From Treponema sp. (GTDB lineage: Bacteria; Spirochaetota; Spirochaetia; Treponematales; Treponemataceae), in the NCBI GenBank assembly GCA_024682655.1, contig JAIKYZ010000024.1, positions 1 through 64,000 of the forward strand: a stretch of DNA of 64,000 bases. Direction: 5' to 3'. Shown piece after piece: positions 1 through 8,815 of the stretch. The translations under genes and the position numbers were made by a program. Below the pieces are notes generated by a model. The model had not been told where the DNA came from, made no database searches, and saw nothing but the letters and a program-made list of their open reading frames with translations. Every line of letters starts with the position of its first letter. Position 1 is the stretch's first letter.

Positions 1-1
1 C

Positions 2-937
<936 letters not shown>

Positions 938-964
938 TTACTACTAGTTTAATTTGAGATATAG

Positions 965-1000
965 AAAGGCCTTCTAGTTTTACTAGGAGGCCTTTTTTTT
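965..1000 (+). terminator. intrinsic terminator of gap (first copy)
   Basis: AAAGGCCT...AGGCCTTT stem followed by a T run. Confidence 0.85.
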
Positions 1001-1190
1001 GAAATATTTAATTGTTCTTTCTATTTAAGAGGGGCTCTGTTCACCGCCACAGCGCCCCTACGGTTGCAAAATTAATTTTGCAACCGACGCCGCGGGTGCA
1101 TGCTGACGCATGCCTAGGGCAAATCCCGCGGCGGGTTCGAACAATTAAGTACTTCTCAGAGAACTGCTAAGTTAGTTTTCTAACTATAAG

Positions 1191-1223
1191 AGGCGTCTTA
1201 CGATAAGTGAGGCGCCTTTTTTT
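1191..1223 (+). terminator. intrinsic terminator in second tail cassette
   Basis: AGGCG-t-CTTA...TAAG...CGCCT stem followed by a T run. Confidence 0.7.
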
Positions 1224-1429
1224 ATTTTAAATGAAGTACTTAATAGTACGTTCGATATAAGCGGTTCGCTGTAACGGGGCACAGCGAACCTACGGTTGCA
1301 AACTATAATTTTGCAACCGACGCCGCGGGTGCATGCTGTCGCATGCTTAGGGCAAATCCCGCGGCGGGTAAGAACAATCAAATACTTCAGCGAAAACTGC
1401 TAAGTTTAAGTTGATTTGTTAGATAAAAG

Positions 1430-1464
1430 AGGCACTTCCCAGCAGGAGAGTGCCTTTTTTTTTT
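1430..1464 (+). terminator. intrinsic terminator in third tail cassette
   Basis: AGGCACT...AGTGCCT stem followed by a T run. Confidence 0.75.
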
Positions 1465-1521
1465 GTATTTGATAGTTCTTTCTATTTAAGCGGTTCGCTG
1501 TGGCGGGGCACAGCTCGCCTG

Positions 1522-1647
1522 GCAAAATCAGCGCAGCTGGTAAATGAATATAATCTGGCGGGACTTATGGCCTGGGAATATGGACAGGATATGACGGGCA
1601 GCCTTTTGAAAGAAATGTCCGGCCAACTTTTGCAAGTTTCTGATTAA
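1522..1647 (+). pseudogene. 3' remnant of a GH18-like (chitinase family) gene
   Basis: Frame reads KSAQLVNEYNLAGLMAWEYGQDMTGSLLKEM, resembling the C-terminal strand of GH18 barrels; no upstream coding region, joined directly to the truncated cassette core. Confidence 0.5.
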
Positions 1648-1795
1648 GAATTAAAAAATCTACTCTATTCGGGTAGATTTTTCTTTAAAATTATAAGAAA
1701 TTCTACTCAAAATTCAAAAATTCTACTAAATTCCACTCTCCGTCGGGTGACTTGCCCCCTTCATCATGCTAGGCTTTCAATAAAGGAGAAAAATC

Positions 1796-2785
1796 ATGGA
1801 TGCAGAAAAGACTGGAAACTTAATCAACTTTCTAAGAACAAAAATGGGAATTACCCAAAAAGAACTTGCAGCCAAAATTAATGTAAGCGATAAAGCTGTG
1901 AGCAAATGGGAAAGAGGTGATGGCTGCCCAGATGTAGGAATACTGCCTGTCCTGGCAAAAACTCTCGAATGCGATGTAGATTCCCTTATAAAAGGAGAAC
2001 TTCCTTCTACCACCCCAAGAAAGGAACTTACGGAGGAAGAAGTTCAGGCTCTTCTGGCTGCTTCTGGGGGAGAGGAAATGAAAAAGGATCTGTCCCTCTT
2101 AAAAAATCCAGGCCCAAGAATTAAGATTTACGATTTTAAGCGCCCTGATTTATTCAACAAATTACAGCTAAGAAAAATTGCCAATATTTTTGAAATGCTC
2201 TGTGAAAAAGTTGCAATGGAACTGGTTGGCAACCGAAAGGATCTTTTGGGGGTAAAACTTGTTTCCGTAGACCTGCTGACAAACGAAGAGTTTATACGCT
2301 CCCTTCCAGAAAGAACTTTCTTCTATTCCTATGATTATGATAATTCTGGTTTTGCCCTTGAAATTGACCCGGAAATTGGAAAGGTTCTCCTCAAGCATGA
2401 TTTAAAAAAGTATCCCGAGCTTACTCAAACTGATGCTGACTGTCTTAATCTTTCTTATATAAATAATTTTTCTTCTATGCTGCAAGAGATGATTTATGAA
2501 AATACAAATAAAAGTATTTCTTATCAGGATTTTTCAAAAGCCCTGACGGCTTGCAGCATTCTTCCCCGCAGCCTTGGACAGACTCCAACTTCAATGTGCC
2601 TCCTTGTTACCCTGGCCCTGGAATCGGATGCTGCCTCCGGAATGATAAATATTCAGTTTAATTACACTTATTTTTTTCAAAACTCTGTAATAAGCTGGGA
2701 CTTTTTGGAGATCCAATGCAGGGACCTAAAATCTGCCAGCTTTCGGATATTAAAAATAAGCCGGTGGAAAACAATGTTTTTGTAG
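1796..2785 (+). CDS. XRE-family HTH domain fused to FliM-like domain (N-terminal part of a frameshifted gene)
   Basis: HTH: TQKELAAKINVSDKAVSKWERGDGCPD; FliM-like: RIKIYDFKRPDLFNKLQLRKIANIFEML, TNEEFIRSLPERTFF, FALEIDPEIG. Confidence 0.8.
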   Translation: MDAEKTGNLINFLRTKMGITQKELAAKINVSDKAVSKWERGDGCPDVGILPVLAKTLECDVDSLIKGELPSTTPRKELTEEEVQALLAASGGEEMKKDLSLLKNPGPRIKIYDFKRPDLFNKLQLRKIANIFEMLCEKVAMELVGNRKDLLGVKLVSVDLLTNEEFIRSLPERTFFYSYDYDNSGFALEIDPEIGKVLLKHDLKKYPELTQTDADCLNLSYINNFSSMLQEMIYENTNKSISYQDFSKALTACSILPRSLGQTPTSMCLLVTLALESDAASGMINIQFNYTYFFQNSVISWDFLEIQCRDLKSASFRILKISRWKTMFL

Positions 2786-3171
2786 AATTCGGCCGTTTTT
2801 CTCCAGAAGGCCTTCTTCTTGAACCTGGCTCAATTCTTTTAAGTTCAAAAAGAGCAGGGGAGCCCCTTAATGTTCTTGTGGGAAATGAATGTCGCTTTAT
2901 AGGAGAGGTTGTTGCGGTCGAGGAGAACTTTGGAGTCAGGATTATTTCTGCTTCTAATATCATTAAATATGATGAAGAACATTATCTGGCCCTTCGTCTA
3001 GGGGCCTGCTACCACGACCAGGAGGAACTTGCAAAAATACAAGAAGGAACTGTCTTAGATTTGGATAGTCTTGCGGGAGATCCAATTTCTATAATCCAGG
3101 ATGGAAAAACCGTCGCTCGCGGCGAAGTTGTAATTGTAGATGATTTTTATGGTGTAAGAATTTGTGATTAA
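2716..3171 (+). CDS. two SpoA/FliN-like domains (C-terminal part of the same gene, -1 frame)
   Basis: GSILLSSKRAGEPLNVLVGNECRFIGEVVAVEENFGVRI and GTVLDLDSLAGDPISIIQDGKTVARGEVVIVDDFYGVRI match SpoA/FliN C-terminal pattern; frame continues upstream to the T7 tract at 2671-2677. Confidence 0.75.
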   Translation: MQGPKICQLSDIKNKPVENNVFVEFGRFSPEGLLLEPGSILLSSKRAGEPLNVLVGNECRFIGEVVAVEENFGVRIISASNIIKYDEEHYLALRLGACYHDQEELAKIQEGTVLDLDSLAGDPISIIQDGKTVARGEVVIVDDFYGVRICD

Positions 3172-3247
3172 GTAGTGGGGCCGGGGGGGGGACCGCCAAT
3201 TAAAGCCGCCCCGATATGAAGTGCACCCAAGAAATTAGACACTTTAA

Positions 3248-4171
3248 CTAGGCTGATTTTAAGGACTGATTCCTAAATTGTAAAGGGGTCAGTCCTTTGA
3301 ATTTAACCTTAATTCTTTTTTCGTTGTACCAAGTAAGATACTCTATTAGTTCTTTCTTGAAATGATCTACAGATTCAAAATCCTGCAAATATAAAAGTTC
3401 TGATTTTAATAGTCCAAAGAAATTTTCCATTACAGAATTATCAAGACAGTTTCCTTTTCTGGACATACTTTGTCTTATTCCTTTCTTTTTCAAACGTTCC
3501 CTGTAATTGTACATCTGGTACTGCCATCCTTGATCTGAATGTAAAATCAAATTTGTACCGTCTGGTATCTTTTCAAAAGCCTTGTCTAGCATATCTGTTA
3601 TCTGTGAATAATTTGGGCTCTCTGACAAATTCCAGCTGACCAAAGATTCATCATGTAAATCTAAAATTGGTGAAAGATATAATTTCGTTCCAAAGAGATT
3701 GAACTGAGTAACATCTGTAACCCATTTCTGATTTGAAGCAGTAGTAGAAAAATCTCTTTTTTCTTTTCCATTTTCAGTTATGAGCAAAAGATTTTTTGCA
3801 ATTCTTCCAACTTGTCCTTTATATGAATTGTATCTGTGAACTCTTACCTTGCAGACTATGTGTTCTTCATGCATCAGTTTCTGAATTACTTTATGATTTA
3901 TCTTATATCCACGATTCCTAAACGCTGATGTAATACGTCTGTAACCATAACGTTCCTTGCTTTCATTAAAAATATCATGAAGAAGTTTTCGTTCTTCCTG
4001 ATATTTTTCCTGTTTAGGATGTTTTTCAGAATAATAAAAAGAACTTCTGGGTAATTTTGATAGTATTAATAAATCATGAACAGAAATTTCTGACCTTAAT
4101 TCGCTACAGGCTCTGAGTTTTCTTTCTCTTTCGCCTTTGTCTGTTCCTGTTCTTCTTGAATTAAGGCCCAT
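3248..4171 (-). CDS. IS3-family transposase OrfB (DDE integrase core)
   Basis: WVTDVTQF, LILHSDQGWQY, NCLDNSVMENFFGLLKSE rve/DDE motifs. Confidence 0.93.
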   Translation of the reverse strand: MGLNSRRTGTDKGERERKLRACSELRSEISVHDLLILSKLPRSSFYYSEKHPKQEKYQEERKLLHDIFNESKERYGYRRITSAFRNRGYKINHKVIQKLMHEEHIVCKVRVHRYNSYKGQVGRIAKNLLLITENGKEKRDFSTTASNQKWVTDVTQFNLFGTKLYLSPILDLHDESLVSWNLSESPNYSQITDMLDKAFEKIPDGTNLILHSDQGWQYQMYNYRERLKKKGIRQSMSRKGNCLDNSVMENFFGLLKSELLYLQDFESVDHFKKELIEYLTWYNEKRIKVKFKGLTPLQFRNQSLKSA

Positions 4172-4620
4172 AATTTTTTTAGGTATAGATTCTCCGCTTT
4201 TAATGCAGCTAATTCTTCATCCTTTGTCCATTCTTTTCTTGGCTTGTCTGGTATTACACTTTTTGGCATTTTTGAAGGCCTTCCTCTCATATCTTTTAGA
4301 GCTGAAATGCCTCCTGTTATATATTTTCGTCGCCAGGCACCTACAGTTCCATGTTCAGCTATTCCAAATTTTATTGCTGTCTCTCTGTCAGATAGACTAT
4401 ATTCTTGTTGATAGTTTAATACTTTTAGCTTGAATTCTGAACTAAAAACTGTAGTTTTTGATTTTTTATTAATGAATCCGTTCGTGTTGTATTTCTTTAC
4501 CCATAATTTTATCAAACTGATATTAATTTCTAAATCTCTTGATAATTGCCTTACAGGTATTTCTTCTTCAAGATGTTTTTTTATAACTGACATCTTAAAA
4601 GCTTCTGTGTATTTGGACAT
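4096..4620 (-). CDS. IS3-family OrfA, HTH protein
   Basis: Two helix-turn-helix-like segments; overlaps orfB in the -1 frame. Confidence 0.9.
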   Translation of the reverse strand: MSKYTEAFKMSVIKKHLEEEIPVRQLSRDLEINISLIKLWVKKYNTNGFINKKSKTTVFSSEFKLKVLNYQQEYSLSDRETAIKFGIAEHGTVGAWRRKYITGGISALKDMRGRPSKMPKSVIPDKPRKEWTKDEELAALKAENLYLKKLWALIQEEQEQTKAKEKENSEPVAN

Positions 4621-4674
4621 AAAAAATGCACCTCCAAAATTAAACTTTATGTCTAACTTTTGGGGTGCACTTCA

Positions 4675-4978
4675 ATAATTTCCCGGGGCCACAGCAAATT
4701 AAAGCCGCCCCCGAAAATCCCGGGGGTACCGCAAATTACCACCGACCCAACAAATCCCGGGGGTAGAGCAAATTAAAGCCGCCCCAACAAATCCCGGGGG
4801 GTACTGCCAATTACCACCGCCCCAGCAAATCCCGGGGTCCACAGCCAATTACCACCGCCCCCGATAATTTCCCGGGGGTACCGCCAATTAAAGCCGCCCC
4901 AACAAATCCCCGGGGTCACAGCAAATTACCACCGCCCCCGAAAATCCCCGGGGCCACAGCCAATTACCCCCGCTAATT
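4675..4978. repeat. GC-rich tandem array, ~37-38 bp unit, about 8 copies, interrupted on its left by the IS
   Basis: Units of form cccgggggtaccgc(a/c)aatta(ccacc/aaagc)cgcccc(aac/gaa)aat; the flanking part left of the IS (3175-3216) has the same sequence. Confidence 0.9.
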
Positions 4979-4979
4979 C

Positions 4980-5288
4980 CTAGTTCAAAAGTGCAAGAAT
5001 ATCTTCTTTTGGCTGGAAACCTACAGAAGATTTTACAATCTTTCCTTCCTTAAAAACTGCTACGAATGGGATACTCATAATTCCAAACTGACTTGCAAGA
5101 TCCTGTTCTTCATCAACGTTTACTTTTCCAACTTTGATGTCAGCTCTTTCTTCTGCAATTTCTGAAATTACTGGGCCTAACATTCTGCAAGGGCCACACC
5201 AGGTTGCCCAGAAGTCTACTAAAACTGGTTTATCTGAATTTAAAACTTCACTTTCGAAGTTTGATTTTGTAATCTTTAATTCTGCCAT
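4980..5288 (-). CDS. trxA: thioredoxin
   Basis: WATWCGPCRMLGPV active site. Confidence 0.96.
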   Translation of the reverse strand: MAELKITKSNFESEVLNSDKPVLVDFWATWCGPCRMLGPVISEIAEERADIKVGKVNVDEEQDLASQFGIMSIPFVAVFKEGKIVKSSVGFQPKEDILALLN

Positions 5289-5409
5289 ATTCGGCCTCCT
5301 AAGGATTTTATTTTTAGGTCTTCTTAAAAACCTTTCTCTTTGAATATAATATAAATATATATTTTATACAACATAATCTTTTGCAATAAATAATTTTTAT
5401 ATTTAACCT

Positions 5410-6351
5410 TTAGTTTTCATTCTTTTCTTCCATAATTTGGCAGACATAATCACAAAAAGAACAGATGTCGCTGCATTTTCCAGGCATTTTGATTTTCTTT
5501 TTTTTCAATATTTTCTTAAAGCCTCTTTTTCTATAATGGCCCAGTCCTTCCTGGTAGCAGATTTTTACCAGTTCATTATTTTCTGCCTTTTCCATTATTT
5601 CCTGGTAACTGTCTTCTATTCTTCCTATAAACAATTGTGGATTTTCGTTTGCAAAACCACAGCAAGGGGCAATATTTCCATCGGTATGTACGTAAAGTAT
5701 CTGGCCCGGTCCCTGACAATAATCATCTTTAAACCACTTTTTAGCCTGCCAGGCCCTTTTATCTTTAGATGGGAAAGTTTGTTCCAAGCTATAGACTTTT
5801 ATTCCAGGGGGCGTTGCGGGGGAAGTACTGCCCCCGCTTGAAGGGGTAGCGAGCGACAAAGTGCGAGCGAGGGGAAGGCTTTCCCCGCCTTTATCTAAAA
5901 CTCTCTGAATATTTATTGACTCGGGGCCAAAAAGTTCCTGGACAGCGCTTATAAAAATCTCCATTCTTTCGCTTTTTTGGCCGTGGAAAGTATCCCAGCT
6001 GAGGGCGAATTTTCCATCATAGCCGGCATCGTAAAGTTTCTGCAGTTTTTGGCAAAGATCTTCTTCCTCCTGCCACCAGTCGCCGTTTGTAACTATCTGA
6101 TCAAAAATAAAATCGTGTTCTACTGCAAATTTTGTAATTTCGATTAAAAATTCAAGGTTTAAAAAGGGTTCCCCGCCGCTAAATCCTATTCTTTGGACTG
6201 GGCTTTGGATGCAAGTGGTCAAAAAATCTTTTGCCTTTTGAATATCCAGATTTTTTGGGCTTTTACTTACAAAACAATGGCCGCAACGTAAATTACAAGC
6301 CTGAGTTACCGAAAAAATTACTTCTTCTGGAGAGAATTTTACACCTTTCAT
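5410..6351 (-). CDS. radical SAM protein with C-terminal Cys cluster
   Basis: CNLRCGHC radical SAM motif; FSGGEPFLN; C-terminal Cys-rich segment CSDICSFCDYVC. Confidence 0.9.
   Translation of the reverse strand: MKGVKFSPEEVIFSVTQACNLRCGHCFVSKSPKNLDIQKAKDFLTTCIQSPVQRIGFSGGEPFLNLEFLIEITKFAVEHDFIFDQIVTNGDWWQEEEDLCQKLQKLYDAGYDGKFALSWDTFHGQKSERMEIFISAVQELFGPESINIQRVLDKGGESLPLARTLSLATPSSGGSTSPATPPGIKVYSLEQTFPSKDKRAWQAKKWFKDDYCQGPGQILYVHTDGNIAPCCGFANENPQLFIGRIEDSYQEIMEKAENNELVKICYQEGLGHYRKRGFKKILKKKKIKMPGKCSDICSFCDYVCQIMEEKNEN
5805..5892 (-). repeat. GC-rich palindromic element embedded in frame in the radical SAM CDS
   Basis: Consecutive palindromes GCGGGGG...CCCCCGC, CTCGCTCGC...GCTCGC and GGGGAA...TTCCCC in an AT-rich gene; encodes GGESLPLARTLSLATPSSGGSTSPATPPG. 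Confidence 0.65.
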
Positions 6352-6514
6352 ATTTTTCTATTCTATCAAAATCTTTGCAAAAAGGGGTAATAATATTTAC
6401 TCATTAAAAAGTGAAAATGAATATTTTTAAATATAAATATAATTTTTTATCAGAAAAATTGAGTTAATCTTTGATTTAAGATAGAATATCATATCGTTCA
6501 ACCTGGTATAATAA

Positions 6515-8815
6515 ATGTTTGTGTATATTAATAAAATTGTTTTTACAGTTCTATGCGCAATTATTCTGTTTTTTATTACTGGCTGTATAATTGAAGCTTT
6601 ACGAAAACAGGTTAAATTTGCAAAGTCATTATTAATACTTCTCGTAACAACCTTTTTTATTGTAGTAGTCTATCTGCTAATTCTGTATAGCAAAAAGTCC
6701 ATTGTTGCTCTGGCTCTGTTTGGAATTTATTTTGCCCTTTTAGATTATCAGATGTATGCCATTTTAAATTTTGAACATGATATGCTCTTAAAAAGAAGGG
6801 TTTCTTCAAAATATACGGGGTTTTTACACGCTTTTCAGGTTCTTGTTTTAATTGATATCAGTTTGTTTTTGTTTGGTAATTTACCCGGTCAGACTTTTTA
6901 TAGCGTTTTCCCTCTGTATTATGGCGATAAAATAAGCTGCTGGAAAATTGATTATCATCATTTTTTCTATGTTCATATTCTGATAAATTTTACTCTTGCT
7001 GTTTTAGTTTTGAATAGAATTCTTATTGATATTAAAAATACTAAAAAGATTTTCCAGCCTAAATTTATCATGCTTGAAGTTTTATTTTTCTTACAGATGC
7101 TTTTTAATATTCTTTTTGTAATTCTTTCTAACTATATTCCTTCGGTTGGTATTGATAATTCTGTTTTATTGACCGGTTTTTTGTCTATTATTGCCTTTTC
7201 TTTTACTCTTTATTCAGAAAATAAAAACCTTTTACGAAAGATGATGGCCAATTCTTCTGATTTGATTTCGGATGCCGTAATTTGTTTTGATAATCAAAAA
7301 CAGGTAATTTTTATCAATAAGCTTGGTAAATTAATTTATGAAGAAAACGATAAAGAATGGCTGGATAAATATTTTCTTAAAAAAGATGATAATGTTTTTT
7401 CTAACGAAGAATTGAGGGAGTACGGGGAATTAAGATATTTTACCAGTGAATTCCACAAGATTCGTGATGAAAAAAACAGATATTCTGGGGCCTTTATAAA
7501 ATTAGACGACAGAACAGAAATTGTAAGAAATATGCAGAAAGAAGAGTACAGGGCAAAGCACGATGAATTAACTGGTCTTTACAATCGTAATTTCTTTTTT
7601 GCAGAAATGGAAAGAATCTTAACTGAATCTCCTCAGGTTCCAAGGTATCTGGTTTGTTCAAATATTAAAAACTTTAAACTTGTAAATAATTTATTTGGTA
7701 CAAGAACCGGTGATTTGATTTTAAGAAAACAGGCGCAAATGTATTCTTTTGCAAGATATGAGGATTGTATTAAAGGCCGTATTTCCGGAGATAAATTTGC
7801 AATGCTTATTCGTAAAGAGCATTTTAATCCTCAGACAGCAATTAATAATACAAATAGGGTTTGTGAAATTCTGGAAAATACAAATTACAAGATTCAAATT
7901 AGACTTGGAATTTACGAAATTGCAAATCCTTTTGAAAATGTTCACACTATGTACGACAAGGCAAATCTTGCTATTAAAAATGCCGTTGACGATTATAATT
8001 CGACTCTGGTTTTTTATGACACTTCCCTTATGCAAAAAATGATGGCAGAAAAAAATGTAATCAGTGAATTTAAATACGCTCTTTCTTCAAAACAATTTAT
8101 TATGTTTTTACAGCCTCAAATCAACAGTAAAAACGGAAAGTGCCTTGGGGCAGAAGCTTTAGTTCGCTGGTACGAAATGGATAAAGGTTATCGCCAGCCT
8201 TCAGATTTTATTCCTATCCTGGAAAAATCCGGTTTAATTTATGAACTTGATTATTACATTTGGGAAGCCGCTGCTAAACAGATAAAACACTGGGAAGAAA
8301 TGGGCCTGGATGATTTTTATATTTCTGTAAATATTTCTCCAAAAGATTTTTATTATGCAGATATATATGAAGTTTTTACCCAGCTTGTTCAAAAATATAG
8401 AATCTCTCCTAAAAAATTAAATCTTGAGATTACTGAATCTTTTGTTTTTGATAACGATAGAATTCATAAGCAGGTTTTTACTGAATTAAAAAATTATGGT
8501 TTTAATATAGAAATGGATGATTTTGGTTCCGGTTATTCTTCTTTGAATGCCGTAAAAGAACTTGATGTTGATGTAATTAAAATTGATATGAACTTTTTAC
8601 GAAAAAGCGAAAATCAGGAAAGAGGTCGCTTAATTATTTCTGCTATTGTTCAGATGGCAAAAAAATTAAATAAGACTGTTATTACCGAAGGTGTAGAAAC
8701 TCAGGAACAGGCTGATTTTCTTAAAGAAATTGGTGTTGATAAATTTCAGGGTTTCCTTTATTCCAAGCCAATGCCGGTTTCTGATTTTGAAGAAAAATTT
8801 ATGGGGGTTAAATAA
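6515..8815 (+). CDS. membrane GGDEF-EAL protein; GGDEF degenerate, EAL motifs intact
   Basis: N-terminal TM helices; SGDKF in place of GGDEF; EALVRW, ITES, MDDFGSGYSSL, ITEGVET. Confidence 0.93.
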   Translation: MFVYINKIVFTVLCAIILFFITGCIIEALRKQVKFAKSLLILLVTTFFIVVVYLLILYSKKSIVALALFGIYFALLDYQMYAILNFEHDMLLKRRVSSKYTGFLHAFQVLVLIDISLFLFGNLPGQTFYSVFPLYYGDKISCWKIDYHHFFYVHILINFTLAVLVLNRILIDIKNTKKIFQPKFIMLEVLFFLQMLFNILFVILSNYIPSVGIDNSVLLTGFLSIIAFSFTLYSENKNLLRKMMANSSDLISDAVICFDNQKQVIFINKLGKLIYEENDKEWLDKYFLKKDDNVFSNEELREYGELRYFTSEFHKIRDEKNRYSGAFIKLDDRTEIVRNMQKEEYRAKHDELTGLYNRNFFFAEMERILTESPQVPRYLVCSNIKNFKLVNNLFGTRTGDLILRKQAQMYSFARYEDCIKGRISGDKFAMLIRKEHFNPQTAINNTNRVCEILENTNYKIQIRLGIYEIANPFENVHTMYDKANLAIKNAVDDYNSTLVFYDTSLMQKMMAEKNVISEFKYALSSKQFIMFLQPQINSKNGKCLGAEALVRWYEMDKGYRQPSDFIPILEKSGLIYELDYYIWEAAAKQIKHWEEMGLDDFYISVNISPKDFYYADIYEVFTQLVQKYRISPKKLNLEITESFVFDNDRIHKQVFTELKNYGFNIEMDDFGSGYSSLNAVKELDVDVIKIDMNFLRKSENQERGRLIISAIVQMAKKLNKTVITEGVETQEQADFLKEIGVDKFQGFLYSKPMPVSDFEEKFMGVK

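Larger units (their letters stand above)
3217..4674 (-). mobile_element. IS3-family insertion sequence (IS150-like organisation)
   Basis: 24-bp terminal inverted repeats 3217-3240 / 4651-4674 (21/24 match); 3-bp ATA duplication on both flanks; overlapping orfA/orfB. Confidence 0.93.

Noticed and set aside
1061-1136. Integron attC sites in the gap cassettes
   Set aside because: Hairpins are perfect rather than attC-like, no clear GTTRRRY/RYYYAAC boxes at the tail boundaries, and no integrase in the window.
1184-1381. 65-aa ORF on the minus strand
   Set aside because: Lies entirely within the tail cassettes and terminators; no protein-like features.
4675-4978. Possible CRISPR array
   Set aside because: Units are contiguous ~37-38 bp repeats with no unique spacers, and no cas genes are nearby.
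6515-8815. Diguanylate cyclase activity
   Set aside because: GGDEF signature is degenerate (SGDKF), so only EAL activity is supported.
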